64,000 nucleotides of DNA from Bifidobacterium sp. N4G05 (GTDB lineage Bacteria; Actinomycetota; Actinomycetes; Actinomycetales; Bifidobacteriaceae), in contig NZ_NJNQ01000001.1 in assembly GCF_002742445.1 (NCBI RefSeq), positions 124,001-188,000 on the forward strand. The letters run 5' to 3'. Numbering within the stretch: position 1 is the stretch's first letter; every line of letters starts with the position of its first letter. A model generated the notes under the pieces. That model was not told the origin of the DNA. It searched no databases and was given only the letters and a program-made list of their open reading frames with translations. This document shows, piece after piece, positions 17,344-28,446 of the stretch. The position numbers and the translations under genes are program-made.

Positions 17344-18204
17344 ATGGCATTCTCAGGCAGAAAATTTATACGTGCCGCGGCGGCGTTGGCATCCATCGCC
17401 GCGCTGACGCTATCCGCCGCCTGCGGATCCGGCTCCGATACCAAGTCGGCCGGCTCCGACAGCTCCGACATCACGCAGCAGACCGTCACTCCCGGCAAGC
17501 TGACCATCGCCACCGGCGATCCGGCCTACGAACCGTGGGTCATGAACGACAAGCCAGAATCTGGCAAGGGATATGAGGCAGCCGTGGCTTACGCCGTCGC
17601 CGAGAAGATGGGCTTCAAGAAGTCCGACGTGGTATGGACACGCACTACGTTCGATTCTGCCATCGCACCGGGCGCCAAGGATTGGGATATGAACATCCAG
17701 CAGTTCGGCATCACTCCTGAACGCAAGAAGGCTGTAGATTTCTCCGCCAGCTATTACAACGATTCTCAGGCCATTATCGTCAAGAAGGACGGCAAGTACG
17801 CCAAGGCCAAGAGCCTGACCGACTTGAAGGACGCCACCATCGGCGCGATGGTAGGCACCGAAGGCTACAAGTACGCCAAGAAGATCAAGGATGACGTGCA
17901 GACCTTCAACGATGACGCCGCCGTGGCCCAGGCGCTCGACGCCGGCCAGATCGACGCTCTGGTGACCAGCACCGTGGAATGCGTGTACATGGTGCAGTCC
18001 GAGCAGGTTAAGGACGCCATGGTCGTCGGCCGCATTGCCGACTCCACCGATCCGAACGGCATGGGCATTGTGCTTCCGAAGGATTCCAAGCTCACCTCCG
18101 CTGCCTCCAAGGCCGTGAAGGAGTTGGATTCCGACGGTACTATCAAGGCCCTGCAGGACAAGTGGCTGGCCGAATACACCACCGATCTGGCAGAACTCAA
18201 GTAG
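17344..18204 (+). CDS. ABC transporter, polar amino-acid binding lipoprotein
   Basis: A 286-residue extracellular solute-binding protein of family 3. It has an N-terminal signal with lipobox LSAAC (C27), so it is anchored to the outer face of the membrane. Sequences such as LTIATGDPAYEPWVM, YEAAVAYAVAEKMG and PERKKAVDFSASYY are typical of the amino-acid-binding fold. The permease and ATPase genes follow on the same strand. The ligand cannot be named; the family usually binds polar amino acids. Confidence 0.92.
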   Translation: MAFSGRKFIRAAAALASIAALTLSAACGSGSDTKSAGSDSSDITQQTVTPGKLTIATGDPAYEPWVMNDKPESGKGYEAAVAYAVAEKMGFKKSDVVWTRTTFDSAIAPGAKDWDMNIQQFGITPERKKAVDFSASYYNDSQAIIVKKDGKYAKAKSLTDLKDATIGAMVGTEGYKYAKKIKDDVQTFNDDAAVAQALDAGQIDALVTSTVECVYMVQSEQVKDAMVVGRIADSTDPNGMGIVLPKDSKLTSAASKAVKELDSDGTIKALQDKWLAEYTTDLAELK

Positions 18205-18239
18205 GCTCATGGCAAGCTCGCTACATAAGGATTTCTCTC

Positions 18240-19114
18240 ATGAGTGTTTCGGATAGTCGTCCGGACGGCCTCGCTGAACATCAAGTTAGCGAGGTCGAGC
18301 TTTCCCGGCGCGCGTATCGCAAAAAGCAGCAATTGCAATCGGTAATGACCAGTCTGATCAGCACGATTGTGTTTGTGGCGATCATCGTCATCGGTTTGAA
18401 GATGTCCCCCGGTTGGCCGCGTGTCAAGGAGACGTTCTTCTCCGCCGAATATTTCGTTTCGTCATTCCCCGAGATTTTGAAGGGATTGTGGCTGAATATC
18501 AAGGTGCTTGCCATAGCGTTGGTCGGTGTGGCCATTTTTGCCACGTTGATTGCGTTGGTGCGCACCAGCAATAATCCCGTACTGTTCCCGCTGCGCGCTC
18601 TTGCCGCGTTGTATACCACGATTATGCGCGGCATTCCAATGATCGTCGTGCTGTATCTTATCGGTTTCGGCATTCCCGGCTTGGGTATTTTCGGACGTAT
18701 CGACCCGTCGGTCCTAGGCACCATCGCCGTGATCATGGGCTATTCGGCATATGTGGCGGAAGTGCTACGCGCCGGTTTCAATGATGTGCATCCTTCGCAA
18801 CGCGCGTCGGCGCGCTCCCTCGGACTTACCGCAGGTCAGACGACACGCATGATCGTGATTCCGCAGGCGTTGCGCAAGGTCGCTCCCGCATTGATGAACG
18901 ACTTCATTTCCATGCAGAAGGATGTGGGATTGATTTCCGTGCTGGGCGCAGTCGACGCAGTGCGTGCCGCCCAGATCGAGGTGGCGAGCACCTACAATTT
19001 CACCCCGTATGTGGTAGCGAGCCTGCTGTTCATTCTGATGAGCGTGCCGTTCATTCTGCTGAACGACTGGTATTCGGCACGTTTGCGTAAGCGCGAGTTG
19101 AGTGGAGGCACGGT

Positions 19115-19118
<4 letters not shown>
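18240..19118 (+). CDS. ABC transporter permease, amino-acid type (HisM/GlnP-like)
   Basis: This 292-residue membrane protein has a charged N-terminus of about 40 residues and roughly five membrane segments. The coupling loop EVLRAGFNDVHPSQRASARSLG, which contacts the ATPase, is the classic EAA-type motif of amino-acid permeases, and RGIPMIVVLYLIGFG is also typical. ATG 18240 gives MSVSDSRPDGLAE. Its stop overlaps the ATPase start by four bases (ATGA), indicating coupled translation. Confidence 0.93.
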
Positions 19119-19885
<767 letters not shown>

Positions 19886-19923
19886 TCTTATGGTAATTCC
19901 ATAATTATATAACACTATATTAG

Positions 19924-19968
19924 TAGGGTTCTTACGTAGATTCTCACGTAAGAACCCCGCTATTTTTT
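19924..19968 (+). terminator. Terminator of the ABC transporter operon
   Basis: GGGTTCTTACGT pairs perfectly with ACGTAAGAACCC around an 8-base loop, then CGCTATTTTTTG. The bases from 19969 to 20058 hold no gene; they contain short TTATTGCGATT-type repetitions before the ribF stop. Confidence 0.85.
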
Positions 19969-20058
19969 GAATACTGATACGAATTTATCGAAAATACCAG
20001 CATTCACTAATCACTGTCATTATCGTGATTATTATTGCGATTATTGCTGCGATTAGTA

Positions 20059-21285
20059 TCAGGCAGTAATTCGCTTGGTCTCCTCGACATTGCGCTTCAG
20101 CTCGTCGACCAGATCCTGCGCAGAATCGAACTTGATCTGCGGACGCAGGAAGCCAGCGAATTCCACACGCACCTGATGATCGTACAAATCAAGCCAATCG
20201 TCGGTGATGGCGTAGGCCTCGACCACACGCTCATTCATGCCGGTCGCCTCGTTGAAGGTCGGCTTGGTGCCAATGGAAATCGCAGCGGGCCAACGATATG
20301 GCGAATGATCGGCAAGGCGGGCGTCAACGGAAGACGAGTCAAACTGTTGCGAAATACCATCGGACGCCGCTTCCGCATGGTCGCTCTCCGTAGTCTTCGC
20401 TCCCAAATCAACGAGCCAACCCGCATACACGCCGTCAACCGGCAGATAACCGGCAACATTGTCACTCAAATTCGCCGTCGGGAATCCAATGGTGCGTCCA
20501 CGCTCCTCGCCGTGCACCACAATGCCTTCCACGGCGTGCGGATGCCCCAGAATCGCATCGGCGTCCTTGATGCGTCCCCGGCCAAGCAGGTAACGCACAT
20601 TCGTGGAACTCCACACACGCACGAGCTTGGCTTGGTTCTTCTTGCTCCATGCGCGGCGTTCCGCCTTGGAAGCGCCTTCCAGCGGGTCTGCCGGCTCGCC
20701 ATGGCCGGTCGGCGTAACCGGTTGGGCATTGGCTGGCACGCGGGTCTCTCCGGGACCTCGATCATCAACCACTTCAAGCTGGAACACACCAGTAGCGAGC
20801 GCGAGATCCTCAATGGCTTTCACGTCTCCGGCGCGATTCGCACCCATGGCCGCGTCGGAACCGAGCACCAAGGCGCGCATACCCAGCTTGCCGACCATCT
20901 GACCGAGGAAGAATCGGTATGATTTCGCCGCGAATGCCAGTGTGTAGTGCACGATGAGCGTGTAATCCACTCCCAGCTTGTTGATGGTGCGAAGACGCTC
21001 CTGCATGCTGGTGAGCGCTTGCGTGTCAGCCATACCGGTCGGCGGCTCCTGACCACCGTTCTTCGCCGCATAACCGTGTACCAAAGCGGGGCGTGGATCG
21101 AACAGCACCACCACGGAGAAGGACTGCTCCTTCTTGGCGACTTCCACCACGCGGCGAATCACCGCCTGATGGCCCTGATGCATGCCATCGAACGAACCGA
21201 TGGTCACCACGGATTTCTTATCGTTGCTCAGTGTAGGCCAATCCACCATGCCACTGGCATCAGGCGTGAGCGTGATTGTCTTCAT
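20059..21285 (-). CDS. ribF: Bifunctional riboflavin kinase/FAD synthetase
   Basis: This enzyme converts riboflavin to FMN and then to FAD. The N-terminal FAD synthetase domain shows GSFDGMHQGHQAV (nucleotidyltransferase HxGH-type motif), and the C-terminal kinase domain shows GRTIGFPTANL. An insertion rich in charged residues (about 185-215) and another Ser/Ala/Asp-rich one (about 320-345) make it longer (408 residues) than typical 310-350-residue homologues. I prefer the second of two tandem ATGs, because it is better spaced from AAGGA. It follows truB on the same strand, a common order. Confidence 0.94.
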   Translation of the reverse strand: MKTITLTPDASGMVDWPTLSNDKKSVVTIGSFDGMHQGHQAVIRRVVEVAKKEQSFSVVVLFDPRPALVHGYAAKNGGQEPPTGMADTQALTSMQERLRTINKLGVDYTLIVHYTLAFAAKSYRFFLGQMVGKLGMRALVLGSDAAMGANRAGDVKAIEDLALATGVFQLEVVDDRGPGETRVPANAQPVTPTGHGEPADPLEGASKAERRAWSKKNQAKLVRVWSSTNVRYLLGRGRIKDADAILGHPHAVEGIVVHGEERGRTIGFPTANLSDNVAGYLPVDGVYAGWLVDLGAKTTESDHAEAASDGISQQFDSSSVDARLADHSPYRWPAAISIGTKPTFNEATGMNERVVEAYAITDDWLDLYDHQVRVEFAGFLRPQIKFDSAQDLVDELKRNVEETKRITA

Positions 21286-21333
21286 CATGTCCTTCTTGTG
21301 TATGGATTCGTGTCTGTAGTCTGATTGGATGGT

Positions 21334-22398
21334 TCAGTTGAATACCGCGACCGGTTTGGCCTCACCACGTTTCGCACGTTCAAGGATGGCGACCAAATCG
21401 TTGGTTTCCTCAACGTACGCCGCCGTGGTCGTATGTATGTCATGTGCGATTCTGCGTCCGAAACGCAAGTCGGCCGCCTCCTGCTCGCTGACGGCCAGCA
21501 TACTCATGGAAGCCGCGGCACTGGCCACGGGATCTAGCGCATGATCGAGCGCATGATCGGCATCGTCAAGTACCGCACGATTGCGCGTCACTTCCGTGCC
21601 TTCACGATTGGTGAATGTTTTGGATTCAGCGTGGGCGCTCATGACGTTGGGCATATCCACCGAGAATCTGCCGACGCGCGTGCGTCTCAACATCGTCAGA
21701 TGGCCTCCCAACCCGAGTTCCTCACCTAAATCGCGTGCGAGCGCGCGAATGTAGGTACCTGCGGAACAGGTCACGGTCACGTCGAGTTCCATAACGGGAT
21801 GCATGTCTTCATGCAGTGCGGTGTCGGCAATCCATCCATCGCCTGCCGTCTCGTCCACGATTGCGCCAGCAAGTTCCGCGCCGGCATGATCGCTATGCGT
21901 GTAGCCGTAACGCGCCTGCCGCACGTTGAACTCTTCGATGGTCACAGGGCGTGCCTTAAGCTCCACGTCCTTGCCTTCGCGCGCCAGATCGTAGGCGCGA
22001 TGGCCGTTGATCTTAATGGCGGAGTAGACGTTCGGTACCTGTTCGATACGCCCTGTGAACCGTTCTGCGATCAGCTGTTCCACGGCCTGACGCGAGGGAA
22101 AGCTCGCTGTCCGCTCCCCCGGCAGCAGCTCGCCTTCGGCATCGTCCGTGGTGGTGCGTTGCCCAAGGCGAATGGTGGCCTCATACGTTTTGTTATGGTC
22201 GACAATGTAGTTGAGCAGTCGCGTGGCATTGCCGAATCCGACCACTAGCACGCCGGTGGCCATCGGATCGAGCGTGCCCGCATGCCCGACTCGCTTCATA
22301 TGCAGGGCGCCGCGTACGGCCGCGACCACGTCATGGCTGGTGACGCCCTGCGGCTTGTCGATGACCAGCAGACCGGAATGTTCAGGCTTCTTCGTCAT
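21334..22398 (-). CDS. truB: tRNA pseudouridine-55 synthase
   Basis: TruB makes pseudouridine 55 in the T loop of tRNAs. The start at 22398 gives MTKKPEHSGLLVIDKPQGVTS, and GHAGTLDPMATGVL holds the catalytic aspartate; CSAGTYIRALARDLG is another family motif. It is 354 residues, somewhat long because of insertions and a C-terminal extension rich in Ala and Asp. The start lies 17 bases inside the end of rbfA, so translation is probably coupled. Confidence 0.95.
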   Translation of the reverse strand: MTKKPEHSGLLVIDKPQGVTSHDVVAAVRGALHMKRVGHAGTLDPMATGVLVVGFGNATRLLNYIVDHNKTYEATIRLGQRTTTDDAEGELLPGERTASFPSRQAVEQLIAERFTGRIEQVPNVYSAIKINGHRAYDLAREGKDVELKARPVTIEEFNVRQARYGYTHSDHAGAELAGAIVDETAGDGWIADTALHEDMHPVMELDVTVTCSAGTYIRALARDLGEELGLGGHLTMLRRTRVGRFSVDMPNVMSAHAESKTFTNREGTEVTRNRAVLDDADHALDHALDPVASAAASMSMLAVSEQEAADLRFGRRIAHDIHTTTAAYVEETNDLVAILERAKRGEAKPVAVFN

Positions 22399-22885
22399 CG
22401 TCCCAATCTTCGACTTCGACGTCGTCATCGTCGAAATCATCGTCATCGTCCTCTTCCGGATGCTTGTACGGATCGGCCTCGCCCGCATACTGCGCGGTTT
22501 CGCGGGTCTTGGCGAGCTCTTCGTCACGCTTGCGCGCGATGGCGAGAATATCTTCGATCTCATGTGCTTCGCCCGGCACCTCGTCAAACACGAATTCGAG
22601 CTGCGGAGTCAGGCGCAGGCCGGCCTTAGTACCCACGAGGGAACGCAGACGGCCTTTGGCCTGGTTCAACGCCTGCTGTGCGCGGCGACGTTCACCCTGC
22701 TCGTGTCCTTCACGGCCAAGCTGGGTCCAGTAGACCTTGGCGATCTGCAGATCATTGGTCACACGCACTTCGGTAATGGTCACGTTTGCGAGACGCTTGT
22801 CGTGCAGCTGCGCCTCCATGGAGGATGCGATCACACGTTGAATCAACGCCGCGATACGTGCGGCGCGAGGATTGGTTCCTGCCAT
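22382..22885 (-). CDS. rbfA: Ribosome-binding factor A
   Basis: RbfA helps mature the 30S subunit and the 16S rRNA 5' end. The KH-like domain covers residues 1-120 (RIAALIQRVIASSMEAQLHD, then LRLTPQLEFVFDE). The last 25 residues are almost entirely acidic (EEDDDDDFDDDDVEVEDWDD), an extension that makes it 167 residues against about 130 usually. It lies between infB and truB in the conserved nusA-infB-rbfA-truB order. Confidence 0.95.
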   Translation of the reverse strand: MAGTNPRAARIAALIQRVIASSMEAQLHDKRLANVTITEVRVTNDLQIAKVYWTQLGREGHEQGERRRAQQALNQAKGRLRSLVGTKAGLRLTPQLEFVFDEVPGEAHEIEDILAIARKRDEELAKTRETAQYAGEADPYKHPEEDDDDDFDDDDVEVEDWDDDEEA

Positions 22886-22948
22886 TATCGTCCTTCAATC
22901 AGATAAATGTATCAGCTTAGTTTTTGAAATAAGTTCTTGTTGTATTGC

Positions 22949-22985
22949 GGAACGCCCGCAGCCGTATATCAGCTGTGGGCGTTCC
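22949..22985 (-). other. Hairpin between infB and rbfA
   Basis: GGAACGCCCGCAGC and GCTGTGGGCGTTCC form a 14-bp stem (one G-U) with a 9-base loop. On the coding (minus) strand no T run follows, so full termination is unlikely; partial termination, RNA processing or message protection are possible. Confidence 0.7.
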
Positions 22986-23020
22986 TTTCCTGTTATCGAT
23001 CGTTGGTTCGAATCAATCGA

Positions 23021-25882
23021 CTACTTACGTTCGATTTCCCGCATTTCGAAGGTCTCGATAATATCGCCAAGCTCGATGTCGTTGAACGAACCGAGGTTGA
23101 TACCCGCTTCGTAACCTTCCTTGACGGAAGTAACGTCGTCCTTGAAACGACGCAGCGAGGAGATCTCGAGATCGTTGACGGTTGCGATGCCGTTGCGCAG
23201 AATACGGCACTTCGTACCACGCTTGACTTCGCCGTCCTGCACCATGACACCCGCGATGTTGCCGAACTTGGAGGAACGGAAGATTTCGCGGATCTCGGAG
23301 TGGGAGGTGACAACCTCTTCGAATTCCGGCTTGAGCATGCCCTTGAGGGATGCCTCGATGTCTTCGATGGCCTTGTAGATGATCGAGTAGTACTTGATTT
23401 CCACGCCTTCACGTTCGGCCAGATCCGCCACCTGACGGTTCGGGCGAACGTTGAAGCCGATGATGACGGCCTTGTCGACGGTAGCCAGGTTGACGTCGTT
23501 CTGGGTGATGGCGCCGACGCCGCGGTGGATCACCTGGATGCCGACCTCGTCGGACACTTCGATCTTCATCAAGGAATCTTCCAGCGCTTCGACAGAACCG
23601 GAGGAATCGCCCTTGATGACGATGTTGAGCATGTCGACTTCGGACTTGGCGAACTGCTCCTTGAGGCTTTCCAGAGACACGACCTTGCGACGCTTGGCCA
23701 GCTGGGCGGCGCGTTCGGTGGCCTGACGCTTCTCGGCGATCTGGCGTGCGGTACGGTCGTCGGAGGCCACCAGGAACAGGTCGCCTGCGGTCGGCACGGA
23801 GGTCAAGCCAAGCACCTGCACCGGAGTGGACGGCGCGGCTTCCTTCATATGGTTGCCGTTCTCGTCAAGCATGGCACGGACACGTCCGTAGGAGGTGCCA
23901 GCGACGATGGAGTCGCCGATGTGCAGCGTACCGGACTGAACAAGCACGGTCGCCACGGCACCACGGCCCTTGTCGAGTCGAGCTTCCACGGTGGCACCGC
24001 GAGCGTCCATATCCGGGTTGGCACGCAGATCAAGCTCAGCATCGGCGGTAAGAAGCACGGCTTCGAGCAGCTTGTCGACATTGGTGCCCTGCTTGGCGGA
24101 AATGTCGACGAACATGGTGTTGCCACCGTATTCTTCCGGCACGAGACCGTATTCGGTGAGCTGGCCGCGGACCTTGTCGGGGTTCGCTCCCGGCTTATCG
24201 ATCTTATTGACGGCTACCACGATCGGCACGTTGGCTGCCTGCGCGTGGTTGATGGCTTCCACGGTCTGCGGCATCACGCCGTCATCCGCCGCGACCACAA
24301 GAATCGCGACGTCGGTGAGCTCGGCGCCACGGGCACGCATGGCGGTGAAGGCTTCGTGGCCTGGGGTATCAAGGAACGTGATCTTACGCGGTTCGCCCTC
24401 AAGATCGACGGTCACCTGGTATGCACCGATACGCTGGGTGATGCCACCGGCCTCACGTGCGATGACGTTGGTACGGCGGATGGTGTCGAGCAGTCGGGTC
24501 TTACCATGATCGACGTGGCCCATCACGGTAACGACCGGCGGACGCGGCTTCAGATCCTCATCCTCCTGCAGTTCTTCCTCATCCAAGTCGATGTCGAACT
24601 GCTGCAGCAGCTCCTTGTCTTCCTCTTCGGCAGACACGATCTTGATATCCCAGCCGATTTCCTCGCCGAGGATCTGGAAGGTGGACTCGTCCAAGGATTG
24701 GGTTGCCGTGGCCATCTCACCAAGATGGAAGAGCACGGTGACCAAAGCAGCCGGATTGACGTTGATCTTTTCGGCCAAATCGGCGAGGGATGCGCCCTGA
24801 CGCAGACGAACGGTCTGGCCGTTGCCAGTAGGAATGCGCACGCCGCCGATGACCGGGGCCTTCATCTCCTGGAATTCCTGACGCTTTGCCAGACGATTCT
24901 TACGGGCCTTCGAGGACTTGCCGCCCTGACGTCCGAATGCGCCCGCAGCACCGCCGCGACCGCGACCGCCGCCGCGTGCTGGACCGTTGCTCGGAGCGCT
25001 ATTACCGCCCTGGAAACCGCCGCCGTTGGCATTGGAACCGCCACCGAAACGGTTACCACCGCCTGCAGGGCGCTGACCGCCACCCTGCCCCGGACGATGC
25101 TGGCCCCACTGGCCCGGCTTCGCACCGGCGCCCTGACCCGGACGACCGCGGAAACCACCACGCTGGCCGCCACCCTGCCCCGGGCGGCCGCCACGACGGC
25201 CTTCGCCATTGTTATTGGCGTTCGGACGGTTCATCGGATGCGGACGCGGAATGTCACCCGGTGTTGGGGTGTGCATGCCCTGCTTGCGGCTGAACGGATT
25301 GTTGCCCGGACGCGGACCCGGAGTGTGCGGCTTCGCACCATTGGCGGCATTGTTGCCATTGCCGCCCTGCGAAGCATTGGTATTGTTGCGCTGTGCGCGA
25401 GGTCCCGGAACCGGAGCTGGCTTGCCGCCCTGACGGCGTTCGCCCTGCGGACGCGGGGCGTTGCCGTTGGCGCGATTGCCATGCTGGCGGGAATCACCCG
25501 GACGAGGCATACGCTGCCCGGGCTTCGGAGCTTCGGACTTGGATGCGGTAGGACGTGCCGGCTTTGGAGCGGAAGGCTTTGCCGCGGATGCCGCGGGAGC
25601 AGCCGGGGTGGCGCGAGGCGCAGGAGTGGGCGAAGCTGCGGGGGCAGCCGGCTTCTTGGCCGGAGCCGCAGGCTTCTTGGCCGGAGCCGCAGGCTTCTTG
25701 GATTCGGATGCGTTGCCCTTCGCGTTGGAAGCGAAAGCATTCCTCAGCTTACGGGCAACCGGAGGTTCAACAGTGGACGATGCAGACTTCACAAATTCGC
25801 CCATCGCCTCAAGTTTGTTCAAAACAGTCTTGCTGTCAACGCCAAGTTCCTTGGCAAGTTCATATACGCGTGCTTTCGGCAC
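23021..25882 (-). CDS. infB: Translation initiation factor IF-2
   Basis: IF-2 is the GTPase that brings initiator tRNA to the 30S subunit and promotes subunit joining. Of 953 residues, the first 55 form an IF2N domain ([20 protein letters not shown]). A long Ala/Pro/Lys region and then a Gly/Arg/Gln-rich region (to about 330) follow, both probably disordered. A second IF2N-like unit precedes the G domain, which has [17 protein letters not shown] and NKID. Domains II-IV complete the protein. The start codon is GTG with an AGGAGA site. The repeated AAPAKKP units suggest slippage-prone DNA. Confidence 0.97.
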   Translation of the reverse strand: MPKARVYELAKELGVDSKTVLNKLEAMGEFVKSASSTVEPPVARKLRNAFASNAKGNASESKKPAAPAKKPAAPAKKPAAPAASPTPAPRATPAAPAASAAKPSAPKPARPTASKSEAPKPGQRMPRPGDSRQHGNRANGNAPRPQGERRQGGKPAPVPGPRAQRNNTNASQGGNGNNAANGAKPHTPGPRPGNNPFSRKQGMHTPTPGDIPRPHPMNRPNANNNGEGRRGGRPGQGGGQRGGFRGRPGQGAGAKPGQWGQHRPGQGGGQRPAGGGNRFGGGSNANGGGFQGGNSAPSNGPARGGGRGRGGAAGAFGRQGGKSSKARKNRLAKRQEFQEMKAPVIGGVRIPTGNGQTVRLRQGASLADLAEKINVNPAALVTVLFHLGEMATATQSLDESTFQILGEEIGWDIKIVSAEEEDKELLQQFDIDLDEEELQEDEDLKPRPPVVTVMGHVDHGKTRLLDTIRRTNVIAREAGGITQRIGAYQVTVDLEGEPRKITFLDTPGHEAFTAMRARGAELTDVAILVVAADDGVMPQTVEAINHAQAANVPIVVAVNKIDKPGANPDKVRGQLTEYGLVPEEYGGNTMFVDISAKQGTNVDKLLEAVLLTADAELDLRANPDMDARGATVEARLDKGRGAVATVLVQSGTLHIGDSIVAGTSYGRVRAMLDENGNHMKEAAPSTPVQVLGLTSVPTAGDLFLVASDDRTARQIAEKRQATERAAQLAKRRKVVSLESLKEQFAKSEVDMLNIVIKGDSSGSVEALEDSLMKIEVSDEVGIQVIHRGVGAITQNDVNLATVDKAVIIGFNVRPNRQVADLAEREGVEIKYYSIIYKAIEDIEASLKGMLKPEFEEVVTSHSEIREIFRSSKFGNIAGVMVQDGEVKRGTKCRILRNGIATVNDLEISSLRRFKDDVTSVKEGYEAGINLGSFNDIELGDIIETFEMREIERK

Positions 25883-26045
25883 TCAATTTCTCCTATCTTG
25901 GGCCGCGCGCATACGAGCGCGACCGCTACTGATTCACGGCGAGCTTGTTCCTTCTCATCGTGCAACCATGTTCGTGATACCTCGTCTTTTCCCTGGGCAT
26001 GACGGCATGAACCCCCACGCTTTGGATTATCGAGTCCAGCATACT

Positions 26046-26076
26046 CAAGCCCGTGGATTGAATCCCCACGGGCTTG
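26046..26076 (-). other. Hairpin between nusA and infB
   Basis: AAGCCCGTGG and CCACGGGCTT form a 10-bp perfect stem. On the coding strand it is not followed by a T run. It is the second stem-loop placed between genes of this operon. Confidence 0.65.
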
Positions 26077-26095
26077 CCGTTGCTGAAAGTGTTGG

Positions 26096-27148
26096 TTATT
26101 CGGCGGTTTCCTCGCTGGTCGAAGCCTGCGCTTCGGCCATCTTCTTGGCGTGTGCCTCGGCAGATTCGATGCCGATCTTCCATCCGGTCAGCTTAGCGGC
26201 CAAACGTGCGTTCTGGCCTTCCTTGCCGATGGCAAGAGACAGCTGATCATCATGGATGAAGGCGATTGCGGTCTGGTTCTTCTCGCTGATCACCTGCACA
26301 CCGGTGGCGACCGCCGGAGACAGCGCCGCAGCGACGAACTTCGCCGGATCGGCAGACCAGTCGACGATATCAATCTTTTCCGGTCCGAGATTCTCCATCA
26401 CCGCACGCACGCGAGCGCCGCCGGGGCCGATCAGGGCACCCTTCGGATTGACGCCTTCGGTATTAGCTCGTACCGCGATCTTGGTGCGGGCGCCGGCCTC
26501 ACGAGCAATGGCCATAATCGACACGGCACCGGAAACCAGTTCCGGAACCTCACGCTCGAACAGGCGGCGAACCAGCTCCGGATGGGAGCGGGACACTACG
26601 ATTTCCGGTCCCTTGAGACCACGTGCAACATTCACCACATATACGCGAATGCGCTCACCGTGGCGGTAACGTTCTCCCGGCACCTGCTCACGGCGGGGCA
26701 GCAACGCTTCGACATCGCCAACGGCCACGTGCACATTGGAGGTATCCTTCACGTCCTGCTGCACGATACCGGTGATCAGCTTGCCTTTCTGCCCTGAGAA
26801 CGCGCCGAACACCTTGTCGTCCTCGGCCTTGCGGAACAGCTGGCTGATGACCTGACGCGCGGTGGCTGCGGCCAAGCGGCCAAAGTCACGCGGAGTGTCA
26901 TCATATTCCTCGCCCAGAGTCGGCGCAGGGTAAGGATTATCCTCGGTCGGTTCGACCGGAATCTCATCCTGAGCCCAAACAGTAAAGCTTCCGGCACGCG
27001 GATCAAGCTCCACACGAGCATGCTTCGCCGCGTGCGGCATTTTCAGATATGCCAGTCGCAACGCTTCCGAGAGTGCGGCATCCAGCGTCTCGGGATCGAT
27101 TCCCTGCCCAGCTGCGAGCTGGTGCATTCCTGCCAGGTCCAGTTCCAT
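26096..27148 (-). CDS. nusA: Transcription termination/antitermination factor NusA
   Basis: NusA binds RNA polymerase and nascent RNA and modulates pausing and termination. The 350-residue protein has the N-terminal polymerase-binding domain, an S1 domain (about 130-200, QQDVKDTSNVHVAVGDVEALLP), and KH domains with GPGGARVRAVMENLGPEKIDIVDWS and AIGKEGQNARLAAKLTGWKI. It lacks the C-terminal acidic repeats of the E. coli protein, as is normal in actinobacteria. An AGGAGG site precedes the ATG. No ylxR gene is seen between nusA and infB, only 213 bases with a hairpin. Confidence 0.96.
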   Translation of the reverse strand: MELDLAGMHQLAAGQGIDPETLDAALSEALRLAYLKMPHAAKHARVELDPRAGSFTVWAQDEIPVEPTEDNPYPAPTLGEEYDDTPRDFGRLAAATARQVISQLFRKAEDDKVFGAFSGQKGKLITGIVQQDVKDTSNVHVAVGDVEALLPRREQVPGERYRHGERIRVYVVNVARGLKGPEIVVSRSHPELVRRLFEREVPELVSGAVSIMAIAREAGARTKIAVRANTEGVNPKGALIGPGGARVRAVMENLGPEKIDIVDWSADPAKFVAAALSPAVATGVQVISEKNQTAIAFIHDDQLSLAIGKEGQNARLAAKLTGWKIGIESAEAHAKKMAEAQASTSEETAE

Positions 27149-27225
27149 ACTTCCAAGACCTCCTATATGAAGTTATTCCGAGCGCTCGGCCCAATGGTCA
27201 CAGTCGACTATTAGTCTAATATTTC

Positions 27226-28110
27226 ATGCAGACACGTTCCCCTCTTTTCCCCTCGGTCTCGTCGACCTCAAGACGCGTCTGCGTCTTGGCATGCATAGGC
27301 TTGCTTGTAGCGTCTCTGACCGCCTGCTCCGCACCCCGAATCGCAGGCCGCGCCGAAGCGGAACAGCAGCCAAGTCCTTGCGAGAAGGCGTATGCCGACG
27401 CGACTGCCAACGCCGATATCATGGCAGACAAGTCACGCCATATCGTTATGCGCTATCTCGCCGCGCAGGAGGCGATTTCAGATTGGGCGAACACCGCGGC
27501 CTACTGCCCAGCATGGTTCGCTGACGGCACGTTGCGTAGCGCGCAGGCCCGTCACACTGCCCGTTTGATGGCGGCGCGACTTGCGATCAACATCGCACAG
27601 CCCACGCTGTCGCGTTGCGACGGCATCGATTCGTTTGATATCGACGCGGATTCGCTTTCCGCCATGTCCGTTGCGGAAGATCAAGCAGGATTTGCGATGG
27701 GAGTTTTCGCGGCACGTTCCATCGGACATGCGACGCTCGATATCAGCGATCGTCATAAAACAACTTCGCAGCGACTGATTTCTTTCTCCGGAGCCAAAGA
27801 CGATCGTGCGAAAACATATGATGTCACGCAACTGCTCGCCAATCCCAACACCATGGTGGATTCCGCAACTGGATTGTTCGCACCGACCGACGCCGTCATT
27901 GAAATGAATTGCGCGCGCAGCGAAATCGCGGCCGTCGCATCAAGCTCGAATTCGACGGGTGACTCAGCACAATCCCGCATGACCGCAGAAAACTCTTCGG
28001 ATGATTCAAGGCAACAGTCTCTGGGCGTACTTACCAGCATGATCGCCGACCGTGTGGATCTGGCTCTCACATGGGGCTATCCATCATTCGACGAGGCACT
28101 GTTCGAATAG
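27226..28110 (+). CDS. Secreted lipoprotein of unknown function
   Basis: I do not recognise the family. The 294-residue protein has a signal sequence with basic residues (SSTSRRVCVLACIGLLVASL) and a lipobox LTAC with C34, so it should be lipid-anchored on the cell surface. The mature part is Ala-rich and probably helical, followed by a Ser-rich segment (about 240-270). Four cysteines in the mature part (CEKAYAD, YCPAW, RCDGID, NCARSE) could form disulphides. It diverges from nusA. No catalytic motif is evident. Confidence 0.8.
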   Translation: MQTRSPLFPSVSSTSRRVCVLACIGLLVASLTACSAPRIAGRAEAEQQPSPCEKAYADATANADIMADKSRHIVMRYLAAQEAISDWANTAAYCPAWFADGTLRSAQARHTARLMAARLAINIAQPTLSRCDGIDSFDIDADSLSAMSVAEDQAGFAMGVFAARSIGHATLDISDRHKTTSQRLISFSGAKDDRAKTYDVTQLLANPNTMVDSATGLFAPTDAVIEMNCARSEIAAVASSSNSTGDSAQSRMTAENSSDDSRQQSLGVLTSMIADRVDLALTWGYPSFDEALFE

Positions 28111-28112
28111 CG

Positions 28113-28134
28113 CACATCAACACACATCAACACA
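28113..28134. repeat. Short 10-bp direct repeat after the lipoprotein gene
   Basis: CACATCAACA occurs twice in tandem (28113 and 28123), starting three bases after the stop codon. It resembles the CATAACAACA repeat found at 29763. Confidence 0.7.
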
Positions 28135-28319
28135 TGCGCCAATCCACGCAACAGTTCACGCGATACCCACGCAACCACGAGCCTGACAACGTGACGCATC
28201 ATCCATGCAGCCAAGACACGCCGAACAATCGCGGACATCGCAAAAATCTCATAGCCGGATTTGACAATCGCCAAAGCTGTGGCAAAATAATGAAGTTGCT
28301 TGTTTTCAAGCGGCGCAGT

Positions 28320-28405
28320 GGATAAGTGTCCGAGCGGTCTAAGGAGCACGCCTCGAAAGCGTGTGAGGGCAACCCCCTCCGCGAGTTCGAATCTCGCCTT
28401 ATCCG
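28320..28405 (+). tRNA. tRNA-Ser, anticodon CGA
   Basis: An 86-nt class II tRNA. The acceptor arm GGATAAG pairs with CTTATCC, the anticodon loop CTCGAAA reads CGA, a long variable arm (GTGAGGGCAACCCCCTC) follows, and the T loop is GTTCGAATC. The discriminator is G and CCA is not encoded. It reads UCG codons. Confidence 0.94.
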
Positions 28406-28410
28406 CAAGC

Positions 28411-28446
28411 AGAAAAACCGGAGCAATGGCGCTTCGGTTTTTTTAT
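28411..28446 (+). terminator. Terminator of tRNA-Ser(CGA)
   Basis: AAAACCGGAGC and GCTTCGGTTTT form a stem with a short loop, followed by TTTATTG. It lies six bases after the tRNA. Confidence 0.75.

Noticed and set aside
22937..26002. Plus-strand open frame of 1021 codons opposite infB
   Set aside because: High G+C codon bias opens the opposite strand. The minus strand has all IF-2 GTPase motifs; the plus product is low-complexity Arg/Thr/Gly.
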